Positions 1 through 8,566 are shown, counted from the stretch's first letter. The stretch is 22,277 nt of DNA from Rhodobacteraceae bacterium UBA6141 (GCA_002423245.1 DIVD01000082.1:1-22277), one strand, 5' to 3'. A program made the numbers and translations. Notes: a model not told the origin generated them from the sequence alone.

Positions 1-20
1 CCTTCAGGTTATGAGCCTGA
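1..20 (-). other. tRNA-fMet-like anticodon-arm fragment at window edge
   Basis: On the minus strand positions 20 to 1 read TCAGG-CTCATAA-CCTGA-AGG. This is a perfect 5-bp stem closing a 7-base loop with anticodon CAU, followed by AGG, as in the anticodon arm and start of the variable loop of alphaproteobacterial initiator tRNA. The preceding bases belong to the end of the SufT-like gene and do not form a D-arm or acceptor strand, so this is not an intact tRNA gene. It could be the start of a 3' tRNA remnant such as an attachment-site duplicate, or chance. The rest lies outside the window. Confidence 0.4.
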
Positions 21-29
21 TGCCACACC

Positions 30-407
30 TCACATGAACCCCAGTTCCAGCCGCGCCTCGTCGGACATCATGTCCATGCCCCATTGCGGCTCCCAGGTCA
101 GTTGCACATTGACCTGCCTGACCCCGTCCAGCGGCTCGATCGCCTCGGCGACCCAGCCCGGCATCTCGCCCGCGACGGGACAGCCCGGCGCGGTCAGGGT
201 CATGATCACATCGACCTCGTTCTCGGGGCTGATGTCGATGGTATAGACCAGCCCCAGATCGAAGATGTTCACCGGAATCTCCGGATCGAAGACGGTGCGG
301 CAGGCCTCGACCACATTGTCATAAAGCGGATGATCGGTGCTGGACGGCCTTATGAGCGGCGTTCCCTCGATCGGGTCCGCAAGCGGAGTGGCGGGTTCGA
401 CGGTCAT
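30..407 (-). CDS. sufT: SufT/MIP18-family (DUF59) Fe-S cluster assembly protein
   Basis: 125-residue protein of the MIP18/DUF59 family, which assists maturation or delivery of iron-sulfur clusters in the cytoplasm and is often encoded with the SUF machinery. The family core is visible: DPEIPVNIFDLGLVY at about residues 41-55, then a strand and the TAPGCP motif with the conserved cysteine at residue 76, then a helix and a C-terminal beta strand. About 30 N-terminal residues are low in homology signal, as is common in alphaproteobacterial members. The start is the ATG at 407, preceded by a purine-rich GAGAGAA. A strong promoter-like sequence lies just upstream. Its usual suf neighbours are not in the window, so the symbol is based on family resemblance only. 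Confidence 0.85.
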   Translation of the reverse strand: MTVEPATPLADPIEGTPLIRPSSTDHPLYDNVVEACRTVFDPEIPVNIFDLGLVYTIDISPENEVDVIMTLTAPGCPVAGEMPGWVAEAIEPLDGVRQVNVQLTWEPQWGMDMMSDEARLELGFM

Positions 408-432
408 GGTTCTCTCGCTGGGTTGTTGAGGG

Positions 433-462
433 ATTATATAGGGAATGTGCGCCCCCGGTCCA
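433..462 (-). promoter_or_regulatory. predicted sigma70-type promoter of the sufT-like gene
   Basis: On the minus strand there is TGGACC (462-457), an 18-base spacer and a perfect TATAAT (438-433). Transcription would start about 20 bases upstream of the ATG at 407. The -35 matches 4 of 6 consensus bases. TATAAT is conspicuous in such GC-rich DNA. Confidence 0.6.
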
Positions 463-537
463 GTGCTGCGAACATCGCCGCCCTCGCGGCCCTGTCCTTC
501 TTGCTGGGAAAAATATCCTCGGGGGGCGTGCGGGGGG

Positions 538-636
538 CAGACGGCCCCCCGCTTCTTCCCTCGGGCGGGGCAGACGGCCCCCCGCTTCTTCCCTCGGGCG
601 GGGCAGACGGCCCTCCGCTTCTTCCCTCGGGACGGG
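538..636. repeat. three tandem copies of a 33-bp GC-rich repeat
   Basis: Copies start at 538, 571 and 604 and each reads cagacggcccccc then gcttcttccctcgggcggg. The first two are essentially identical; the third has a few changes (ccctccg, and gac near its end). The boundary of the first copy forms a perfect hairpin, GGGGGGC-agacg-GCCCCCC (532-550). Just upstream is ttgctgggaaaaatatcc (502-519), an A-rich stretch that resembles intergenic sequence I associate with Rhodobacteraceae genomes. The unit is 11 codons long, so several frames stay open through it; I do not think it is coding. It sits between the divergent sufT-like gene and tgt. Confidence 0.9.
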
Positions 637-725
637 GGCGCGCCTGCTCCCTGCCGCCGCTTGCGCGCCGGGGCAGGGCTTTCGCATGGGCTTCATCTGC
701 GCGCTCCGTTGCGGGTGCGGCGCCC

Positions 726-753
726 TTGGCATTCGCGCAAAATCGTCTATCAG
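726..753 (+). promoter_or_regulatory. possible promoter of tgt
   Basis: TTGGCA (726-731; 5 of 6 matches to TTGACA), a 16-base spacer and TATCAG (748-753; 4 of 6 matches to TATAAT). The predicted transcript would begin about 33 bases before the tgt ATG. Motif inspection only. Confidence 0.4.
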
Positions 754-792
754 GGGGCGCCCGTCCCGTCGACGGCGCGCACGAGGCCCCAG

Positions 793-1923
793 ATGACGCA
801 GAAGTTCGACTTCCACGTGACAGCCAGCGACGGCACCGCCCGGACCGGCACGATCCTGACCCCGCGGGGCGAGATCCGCACCCCCGCCTTCATGCCGGTG
901 GGCACCGCCGCCACGGTGAAGGCGATGCTGCCGCAGAGCGTGCGCGCAACGGGCGCCGACATCCTTCTGGGCAACACCTATCACCTGATGCTGCGCCCCA
1001 CGGCGGAACGCATCGCCCGGCTTGGCGGGCTGCACCGCTTCATGAACTGGCAGCGCCCGATCCTCACCGATTCCGGCGGCTTCCAGGTGATGAGCCTCTC
1101 CGCCTTGCGCAAGCTGACCGAGGAGGGGGTCACCTTCCGCTCGCATATCGACGGATCGACGCACCATCTGACGCCCGAGCGCAGCATGGAGATCCAGCGC
1201 CTGCTGGGCTCCGACATCGTGATGTGCTTCGACGAATGCCCGGCGCTGCCCGCGAGCGATGAGGCGGTGGCCAGCTCGATGCGGCTGTCGATGCGCTGGG
1301 CGCGCCGGTCGCGCGATGCCTTCGGCGAGCGGCCGGGCCATGCGCTCTTCGGCATCATGCAGGGCGGCGTCTCGCGCGCGTTGCGCGAGGAAAGCGCCGC
1401 GGCGCTGACGGCCATCGGCTTTGACGGCTATGCGATCGGCGGGCTGGCGGTGGGCGAGGGGCAGGAGGCGATGCTTGGCGTGCTCGACTACGCGCCGGGG
1501 CTGCTGCCGGCGGACCGGCCGCGCTACCTGATGGGCGTGGGCAAGCCCGATGACATCGTCGGCGCGGTGGAACGCGGCATCGACATGATGGATTGCGTGC
1601 TGCCCTCGCGCTCCGGGCGCACCGGGCAGGCCTTCACGCGGCACGGGGTGGTGAACATCAGGAACGCGCGGCACATCGACGACCCGCGCCCGCTCGACGC
1701 GCAGTGCGCCTGCCCGGCCTGCCGCGGCTACAGCCGTGCCTATCTGCACCACGTGTTCCGCAGCCAGGAGATCATCGCCTCGATGCTGCTGACCTGGCAC
1801 AACCTGCATTACTATCAGGAACTGATGGCGGGCCTGCGCGGCGCGATCGCCGGCGGCAGGCTTGCGGGGTTCGTCGCGGCATTCCACGCGGAACGCGCCG
1901 GGGGCGATATCGCGCCGCTCTAG
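793..1923 (+). CDS. tgt: queuine/preQ1 tRNA-guanine transglycosylase
   Basis: 376-residue bacterial Tgt. The enzyme exchanges guanine-34 of GUN-anticodon tRNAs for preQ1 on the way to queuosine. The TIM-barrel landmarks are all present: DSGGFQ with the catalytic Asp93, the nucleophilic aspartate in the MMDCVLPSRSGRTGQAF segment (Asp267), and the zinc site C-x-C-x2-C at Cys305, Cys307 and Cys310 with His336. The 26-residue gap from the last cysteine to the histidine matches the Zymomonas enzyme. The ATG at 793 was chosen because GAGG lies six bases before it and the family's N-terminus begins here. The frame is open back to 445, but that extension runs through the 33-bp repeats. Its stop overlaps the stop of the convergent exoD-like gene. 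Confidence 0.97.
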   Translation: MTQKFDFHVTASDGTARTGTILTPRGEIRTPAFMPVGTAATVKAMLPQSVRATGADILLGNTYHLMLRPTAERIARLGGLHRFMNWQRPILTDSGGFQVMSLSALRKLTEEGVTFRSHIDGSTHHLTPERSMEIQRLLGSDIVMCFDECPALPASDEAVASSMRLSMRWARRSRDAFGERPGHALFGIMQGGVSRALREESAAALTAIGFDGYAIGGLAVGEGQEAMLGVLDYAPGLLPADRPRYLMGVGKPDDIVGAVERGIDMMDCVLPSRSGRTGQAFTRHGVVNIRNARHIDDPRPLDAQCACPACRGYSRAYLHHVFRSQEIIASMLLTWHNLHYYQELMAGLRGAIAGGRLAGFVAAFHAERAGGDIAPL

Positions 1924-2564
1924 CCCCCCAGCAACCCCACGCCCAGCAAGACGGCACCGGCGACGAAGCCCAGCCCGATCAGCACCAGAAGGCCGTCGCG
2001 CACCAGCAGCCCCAGCGTCATCACCGAAATCGCCGCGCCAAGGATCGAGGAGGTGAAGGGCAGCAGTTCCAGCGCCGGCATCACCCCGCCGGCAAGGATG
2101 CAGACCAGCAGCACCACCCTGTCGAAGGGCGGTTTCGTCAGCCACGGCAGGCGGCGCCCGGTATGCCGGTCGATCCAGGCGGCGGGCCTCGCCAGCGCCG
2201 CCAGCGCCTTGTCGGTGCGCGGCCCGTTCAGCCTGCGCCGCAAGATCCAGCCCGGCAGCCACAGATGGCTGCGCCCCAGCAGCATCTGCACGCCGACCAG
2301 CGCGATGGTGATGCCGCAGACCGAGGGCAGGCCAGGGATGCCGCTGGCCGGTGACAGCACCAGCAGCGCCGGCAGCAGCATCACCGGCATGAAAGAGGCG
2401 CTGCCCGTCGCGGCGACGATCTTGCCGACCTCTGCCTCGTCGAGGTGCAACTCTCCGCGCGCGCGGCCCAGCACCTCGCCGAGCGCGCCCGGGCCGCTGC
2501 CCTCCCGGCCCTGACCCGGAGCCGGGCAGGGGTCTTCCCGGGTGGCGTGAGGCTCGGTCATCAT
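1920..2564 (-). CDS. ExoD-family exopolysaccharide synthesis membrane protein
   Basis: 214-residue integral membrane protein of the ExoD family, first linked to exopolysaccharide production and alkali tolerance in Sinorhizobium; the biochemical activity is not known. After a charged N-terminus of about 55 residues there is a hydrophobic block, then the typical GIPGLPSVCGITIALVG and QMLLGR segment, WLPGW, basic stretches, and two or three C-terminal hydrophobic helices. The reading frame is open further upstream, but AAAGGAG lies immediately before a double ATG (2564 and 2561). Spacing favours the second ATG (five bases), which would make the protein one residue shorter. The TAG stop (1922-1920) lies in the same CTAG that ends tgt, so transcription converges with no terminator between. 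The family call is good; the role here is inferred. Confidence 0.85.
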   Translation of the reverse strand: MMTEPHATREDPCPAPGQGREGSGPGALGEVLGRARGELHLDEAEVGKIVAATGSASFMPVMLLPALLVLSPASGIPGLPSVCGITIALVGVQMLLGRSHLWLPGWILRRRLNGPRTDKALAALARPAAWIDRHTGRRLPWLTKPPFDRVVLLVCILAGGVMPALELLPFTSSILGAAISVMTLGLLVRDGLLVLIGLGFVAGAVLLGVGLLGG

Positions 2565-2865
2565 CGCTCCTTTGCCGCCTTCCGCCGCGCGTTTTCCGCC
2601 TCCCGCCGCGCGGGGGCGCGCGCGGCGGAAGCGGGGGCGGAAGCGGGAGGGCAACCCGCGGCGCGGCGCGGCGGTTCCCGTTCCGGGCAGGTGCGGCCCG
2701 CCGGGGCCGGGTGGCGGCAACCGCACAAGGGGGGGCAGCGCACACGGGCTGTGCGCCGGCGCGGGGCGCCCCGCACAGGCCACCGGGAAACGCGGGCTTT
2801 GCAGCGGCAGCATCGTGCCCTATCTCGGACCTGCAAGTGCCCGTGCTCCCGAAAGGACCGACGAC
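2565..2865. other. GC-rich divergent intergenic region with hairpins
   Basis: A 301-bp gap between the exoD-like gene and the ene-reductase. No convincing gene is seen. It contains a 10-bp stem hairpin (2603-2612 with 2619-2628), a 14-bp perfect palindrome GCGGGGCGCCCCGC at 2761-2774 flanked by CTGTGC (2749) and GCACAG (2773), and runs of purines. No clear -35/-10 pair was found for either gene; TTGCAG with TATCTC about 16 bases later, near 2800-2826, is weak. The palindrome could be an operator, but this is speculation. Confidence 0.4.
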
Positions 2866-3960
2866 ATGACCGAAACCCTGTTCACTCCCGTTTCCCTTGG
2901 CGACATCCGGCTGGCCAACCGGATCGTGATGGCGCCGCTGACGCGCAACCGTGCCACCCATGACACCCACGCCCCGCACGAGCTGCACGCCATCTATTAC
3001 AGCCAGCGCGCCAGCGCCGGGCTGATCATCTCCGAGGGTACGCAGATATCTCCCGAGGGCAAGGGCTATGCCTGGACGCCGGGCATCTACAGCCCCGAGC
3101 AGATCGCCGGCTGGAAGAAGGTGACCGAGGCGGTCCATGCCAAGGGCGGCAAGATCGCCGCGCAACTGTGGCATGTGGGGCGGGTGTCGCATACCTCGCT
3201 TCAACCCGGCGGCGCGGCGCCGGTCGGGCCTTCGGCGCTGCCCGCCGGCACCCGCACCTTCGACGGCAACGGCTTTGTCGAAACCTCGGTGCCCCGCGCG
3301 CTGGAGGAAGCCGAGATCCCGCGCGTGGTGGAGGATTTCCGCAAGGCCGCGATGGCGGCAGAGGAGGCTGGCTTCGACGGGGTCGAGATTCACGGCGCCA
3401 ACGGCTACCTGATCGACCAGTTCCTGCGCGACGGCGCCAACACCCGCACCGACAGCTATGGCGGCAGCATCGAGAACCGGGCCCGCTTCCTGTTCGAGGT
3501 GCTGGAGGCGGTGACGGGCGTGCTTGGCGGCGGGCGCGTGGGGCTGCGGCTCTCGCCCTTCTCCAACGCGAACGGGCTGACGGACAGCGACCCGATGCCG
3601 CTGTTCAGCCATGTGGTGAAGGGGCTCAATCGCTTTGGCCTCGCCTTCCTCCACCTCGTCGAGGGCCAGACCGGCGGCAGCCGCGATCTGCCCGAGGGAT
3701 GCAGCATCGAGGCCCTGCGCGCGCTGTTCGAGGGGCGCTATGTCGCCAATAACGGCTATGACCGCGAGATGGCGATCCGCGCGGTGGCCGAGGGGCGGGC
3801 CGACGCGGTGGCCTTCGGCAGGGCGTTCATCGCCAACCCCGATCTGGTGGAGCGGCTGCGCCGCAATGCGCCGCTGAACGAGGGGAACAGCGCCACCTAT
3901 TATGGCGGGGGCGCCGAGGGCTATACCGACTACCCCACGCTGGACAAGGCCACCGCCTGA
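2866..3960 (+). CDS. Old Yellow Enzyme family NADH:flavin oxidoreductase (NemA-like)
   Basis: 364-residue FMN-dependent ene-reductase of the class that includes NemA and PETN reductase, which reduce activated C=C bonds and nitro compounds using NAD(P)H in the cytosol. The TIM barrel is complete: PLTRNR with flavin-tuning Thr26, QLWHVGR with Gln100 and Trp102, the substrate-anion-binding HGAN at 176-179 (His176, Asn179), the signature through DQFLRDGANTRTDSYGGS, and phosphate-binding AFGRAFIANPDL near the C-terminus. Thr26, Gln100 and Trp102 fall at the same numbers as in PETN reductase as I recall it. The ATG at 2866 has GAAAGGA eight bases upstream. The N-terminal TLFTPVSLG is standard for the family. 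It stands alone between divergent exoD and lon. The physiological substrate is unknown. Confidence 0.93.
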   Translation: MTETLFTPVSLGDIRLANRIVMAPLTRNRATHDTHAPHELHAIYYSQRASAGLIISEGTQISPEGKGYAWTPGIYSPEQIAGWKKVTEAVHAKGGKIAAQLWHVGRVSHTSLQPGGAAPVGPSALPAGTRTFDGNGFVETSVPRALEEAEIPRVVEDFRKAAMAAEEAGFDGVEIHGANGYLIDQFLRDGANTRTDSYGGSIENRARFLFEVLEAVTGVLGGGRVGLRLSPFSNANGLTDSDPMPLFSHVVKGLNRFGLAFLHLVEGQTGGSRDLPEGCSIEALRALFEGRYVANNGYDREMAIRAVAEGRADAVAFGRAFIANPDLVERLRRNAPLNEGNSATYYGGGAEGYTDYPTLDKATA

Positions 3961-3999
3961 CCGGCCCCTTCTGACCGGCCCCGCCTGACCGGCACCGGC
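3958..3999 (+). repeat. three tandem 14-bp repeats starting at a stop codon
   Basis: TGACCGGCCCC recurs at 3958, 3972 and (as TGACCGGCACC) at 3986, each followed by three variable bases. The first TGA is the stop codon of the ene-reductase. Because 14 is not a multiple of three, the three TGAs fall in three different reading frames. Confidence 0.85.
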
Positions 4000-4025
4000 C
4001 CGAACAGCCGGCGCAACGCCCGGCG

Positions 4026-4072
4026 ACCCCGCGCGGCCTGCCCCGCGCGGGGTGCCTGCCTGTCCGGCAGGC
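4026..4072 (+). terminator. two tandem GC hairpins downstream of the ene-reductase
   Basis: Hairpin one: ACCCCGCGCGG (4026-4036), loop cctgcc, CCGCGCGGGGT (4043-4053), a perfect 11-bp stem. Hairpin two follows directly: GCCTGCC (4054-4060), loop tgtcc, GGCAGGC (4066-4072). No U-tract follows, so these may stabilise the 3' end or assist Rho rather than act as a classic intrinsic terminator. Confidence 0.5.
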
Positions 4073-4155
4073 CCGCGAAGCCGCCTGCACGAAAGCCGCT
4101 TGAACAGATGTCACGCAACCGTCATTCTGCCGCGAACCGCCGCGGGATCGTCCCG

Positions 4156-4184
4156 CTTGAAAGCTGCTGCCAGGCCCCCCAGAT
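4156..4184 (+). promoter_or_regulatory. predicted heat-shock (RpoH/sigma32) promoter of lon
   Basis: CTTGAAA (4156-4162) is a perfect match to the E. coli sigma32 -35 element. After a 15-base spacer comes CCCAGAT (4178-4184), within a run of C, resembling the CCCCATnT -10 element with one mismatch. Transcription would start near 4192, leaving a leader of about 70 bases before the lon ATG. lon is a known RpoH target in other proteobacteria, which supports the reading. Confidence 0.65.
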
Positions 4185-4262
4185 ATTGGGGCGAAGATGC
4201 GGGGAGGGCCAAGCGCTGCCGATGACGGGGCCCGCGCCCTCCTGCCGATGAGAGGATAGAGC

Positions 4263-6674
<2,412 letters not shown>

Positions 6675-6697
6675 CTGCGGCGATCCTGACCCATGGA

Positions 6698-6728
6698 AGG
6701 CGCGTCCCCTTTGGGGGCGCGCCTTTTT
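6698..6728 (+). terminator. intrinsic terminator of lon
   Basis: A 12-bp stem: AGGCGCG then T and CCCC (6698-6709), a three-base TTT loop, then GGGG and G then CGCGCCT (6713-6724), with one G-T pair, followed by TTTTT ending at 6728. It starts 23 bases after the lon stop codon. This is the clearest terminator on the plus strand here. Confidence 0.92.
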
Positions 6729-6854
6729 CGTGGCGTGGGGCGGGGTTGCGTGGCCCGACGCGATGCCTGCGCCGCCTGCACTCTCCCTGTGCGCGAAAGT
6801 TTCCGGACCGCGGGGATTTTCTGGCGCGGGCCAAGGATTTGCGCTATCCTGATC

Positions 6855-6860
6855 TACAAT
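6855..6860 (+). promoter_or_regulatory. possible -10 element for the HU-like gene
   Basis: TACAAT (5 of 6 matches to TATAAT) lies 28 bases before the ATG at 6889, downstream of the lon terminator. No good -35 hexamer is found at 16-18 bases upstream; TATCCT at 6845 is an alternative -10. The call rests on the -10 and position only. Confidence 0.35.
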
Positions 6861-6888
6861 TCCAACCGTTTCAGAGGCGGATGCCCAG

Positions 6889-7350
6889 ATGACCAAGACG
6901 CCCACCAGACCGGCGGCCAAGGCTGCCCCGAAAGCGGGCGGCAAAGCCGCTGGCGCCCGCGCCTCTGCCAAATTCGCCGACGCCTCGCCCGAAGCCCCCG
7001 CGGCCGGAACCGGTGCCGGCACCGAAGCGCCCGCCGAGGCTCCGGACAGCGGCGCCACCCGCACGCTGCGCAAGAAGGAACTGGTGGAGCGCGTGGTTGC
7101 CGCCTCGGGTGCCAAGAAGAAGATCGCCAAGGACGTCGTCGAGGCCACCCTTCAGGTGCTTGGCGAGGCGCTGGCCGCCGGCGAGCAACTGGTGCTGCCG
7201 CCCTTCGGCAACGCCCACAAGACGCGCGAGAAGGACACCGCCTCGGGCGGGTCCACCATGACGCTGCGCCTGCGCCGGGCGGGTCCGAAAAAACCCGGTA
7301 CCGAGGGCGAGGAATCCGCCACGGAGGGTCTTGCAGACCTGGCGGAGTGA
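6889..7350 (+). CDS. divergent HU-family DNA-binding protein with Ala/Lys/Pro-rich N-terminal tail
   Basis: 153-residue protein. Residues 1-57 are a low-complexity tail rich in Ala, Lys, Pro and Gly, histone-tail-like at first and then acidic. Residues 59-132 resemble HU/IHF: LRKKELVERVVAASGAKKK and the following helix, then EALAAGEQLVLPPFGNAH in place of the usual GFGTF turn. The DNA-inserting arm expected next is shortened to about KDTASGGSTM and lacks the proline-tipped GRNP motif. The C-terminus ends in an acidic stretch. The gene lies directly downstream of lon, where E. coli has hupB, which supports HU ancestry. It probably binds DNA in the nucleoid, perhaps without the sharp kink caused by proline intercalation. 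The ATG at 6889 has AGAGGCGG upstream. Confidence 0.75.
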   Translation: MTKTPTRPAAKAAPKAGGKAAGARASAKFADASPEAPAAGTGAGTEAPAEAPDSGATRTLRKKELVERVVAASGAKKKIAKDVVEATLQVLGEALAAGEQLVLPPFGNAHKTREKDTASGGSTMTLRLRRAGPKKPGTEGEESATEGLADLAE

Positions 7351-7359
7351 CGCTATTAC
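7331..7359 (+). promoter_or_regulatory. possible promoter of the first tRNA-Val, inside the HU-like gene end
   Basis: TTGCAG (7331-7336), a 17-base spacer and TATTAC (7354-7359). The -35 lies within the last codons of the HU-like gene. Predicted initiation is a few bases before the tRNA at 7370. The alternative is cotranscription with the HU-like gene. Confidence 0.4.
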
Positions 7360-7369
7360 CCCCGCCACC

Positions 7370-7444
7370 GGGTGATTAGCTCAGTGGTAGAGCGCTTCGT
7401 TCACATCGAAGATGTCAGGGGTTCAAATCCCTTATCACCCACCA
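7370..7444 (+). tRNA. tRNA-Val (anticodon CAC)
   Basis: Complete cloverleaf: acceptor GGGTGAT paired with ATCACCC, D-stem GCTC/GAGC, anticodon stem CTTCG/CGAAG with loop TTCACAT giving anticodon CAC (valine, codon GUG), variable loop ATGTC, T-stem AGGGG/CCCTT with TTCAAAT loop, discriminator A and an encoded CCA. It starts 20 bases after the HU-like stop codon. The 125 bases after it hold GC-rich inverted repeats but no gene. Confidence 0.97.
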
Positions 7445-7569
7445 TCCTCTTCGCCGCCCCTGCCATGCAACCGCGCCGGTAGCGGGCGCGTGGCGGTTCG
7501 GGGCGGGCGCAAAGCGCCGGCCGCCGCCCGCGCCGCTAGGAGGGGTCAGTCACGGTCGATGCCGTGCCC

Positions 7570-7645
7570 GGGTGATTAGCTCAGTTGGCAGAGCGCCTCG
7601 TTTACACCGAGGATGTCGGGAGTTCGAGCCTCTCATCACCCACCA
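7570..7645 (+). tRNA. tRNA-Val (anticodon UAC)
   Basis: Complete cloverleaf with the same acceptor GGGTGAT/ATCACCC as the first copy, D-stem GCTC/GAGC with one more loop base, anticodon stem CCTCG/CGAGG and loop TTTACAC giving anticodon UAC (valine; GUA, and others by wobble), T-loop TTCGAGC, discriminator A and encoded CCA. It is 125 bases after tRNA-Val(CAC). The two share the acceptor and D regions but differ in the anticodon and T arms, so they are related isoacceptors rather than a recent exact duplication. Confidence 0.97.
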
Positions 7646-7723
7646 CACCGCCCCGCACGCGATATACGATGCTGCGCCCGCAAACGTGACTTGCGATCTC
7701 GGCGAATCGCGAGACACTGGGCC

Positions 7724-8566
7724 ATGCGCATCGCTTGCCCTCGCCCAGCCCCTCTCTGGCCGCTGCCATGCGTGGCGGCCCTCTGGCTCGCCTCGGCGGC
7801 GTCTGCCCAGGCACAGGAGGTCGGCGTCGGGGTGGAACTGGTGCTGGCGGTGGACGTGTCCCGCTCCATCGACCAGGGCGAGCAACTGATCCAGCGGCGC
7901 GGCTATGCCGAGGCATTCCGCAGCCCGGACGTGCAGGACGCGATCCTCAACGGCGGCTGGGGCAGGGTGGCGATCACCTATGTCGAATGGGGCGGCGAGG
8001 CATCGCAGCGCGTGCTGATCCCCTGGACGCTGATCGACAGCGCCGAGGCGGCCGAGGCCCTGGCCGCGGATATCGAGACCGCGCCGAGCCCTTCCGTGTC
8101 GCGCACCTCGATCTCGGCGGCGATCGACTTTTCCGCGGCGCTGTTCGAGGGCAATGGCTATGCGGGGATGCGCCGGGTGATCGACATCTCGGGCGACGGG
8201 CCCAACAACCAGGGCCGCAGCGTCACCGAGGCGCGCGATGCGGCGCTGGCCCGCGGCATCATCGTGAACGGCCTGCCGCTGATGACGCAGGACGGCCAGG
8301 GCACCGATCCTTCCGGCGGCTGGGGCAGCATCCCCGATCTGGACCGCTATTTCCTCGACTGCGTGATCGGCGGACCGGGCGCCTTCGTGGTGCCGGTGAC
8401 GGGCTGGGACCAGTTCGCCGCCGCCGTGCGCCGCAAGCTGGTGCTGGAGCTTGCGGGCTGGCCCCTGCCGCCGCCGGACGGGTTGACGCTGGCGCAGGCG
8501 GCGCCGCTCCCCGACTGCCTGATCGGCGAGAAGCTGTGGGAGGATCGGCGGCGGCGGTGGGACTGA
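7724..8566 (+). CDS. exported DUF1194 / von Willebrand factor A-like protein
   Basis: 280-residue protein of the DUF1194 family, common and uncharacterised in alphaproteobacteria. A signal peptide is clear: basic N-terminus, hydrophobic core to about residue 24, cleavage probably after ASA-QA near residue 30. The mature part begins like a vWA domain, with the metal-ion-dependent adhesion site DVSRS at residues 44-48 (Asp44, Ser46, Ser48), a later SRTSIS segment supplying the threonine, and DISGDG supplying the distal aspartate. It therefore probably binds a divalent metal and a partner protein in the periplasm; the partner is unknown. The ATG at 7724 was chosen because the signal peptide starts there; no strong Shine-Dalgarno is seen. 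The GC-rich C-terminus ends at 8566, convergent with pqiC. Confidence 0.85.
   Translation: MRIACPRPAPLWPLPCVAALWLASAASAQAQEVGVGVELVLAVDVSRSIDQGEQLIQRRGYAEAFRSPDVQDAILNGGWGRVAITYVEWGGEASQRVLIPWTLIDSAEAAEALAADIETAPSPSVSRTSISAAIDFSAALFEGNGYAGMRRVIDISGDGPNNQGRSVTEARDAALARGIIVNGLPLMTQDGQGTDPSGGWGSIPDLDRYFLDCVIGGPGAFVVPVTGWDQFAAAVRRKLVLELAGWPLPPPDGLTLAQAAPLPDCLIGEKLWEDRRRRWD

Noticed and set aside
538..636. CRISPR array
   Set aside because: The three 33-bp units are contiguous with no unique spacers and there are no cas genes.
445..792. In-frame 116-residue N-terminal extension of tgt
   Set aside because: It would translate the 33-bp repeats as three 11-residue repeats, has no similarity to Tgt, and the ATG at 793 has its own ribosome site and a promoter just upstream.
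2445..2865. Plus-strand frames beginning at 2445 and 2572 as extra genes or an extended ene-reductase
   Set aside because: They are Arg/Gly/Ala-rich with no similarity to any family, and the ene-reductase start at 2866 has a good ribosome site and the family's usual N-terminus.
319..3654. 1111-codon open frame on the minus strand across tgt, exoD and the ene-reductase
   Set aside because: It runs antisense to clearly identified genes and its translation is Arg/Ala/Gly/His-rich with no family signature; long antisense frames are normal in GC-rich DNA with few TAA/TGA/TAG.
7445..7569. A further RNA gene between the two tRNA-Val genes
   Set aside because: The region forms GC-rich hairpins but has no tRNA cloverleaf or other recognisable RNA; it probably holds the end of the first tRNA transcript.
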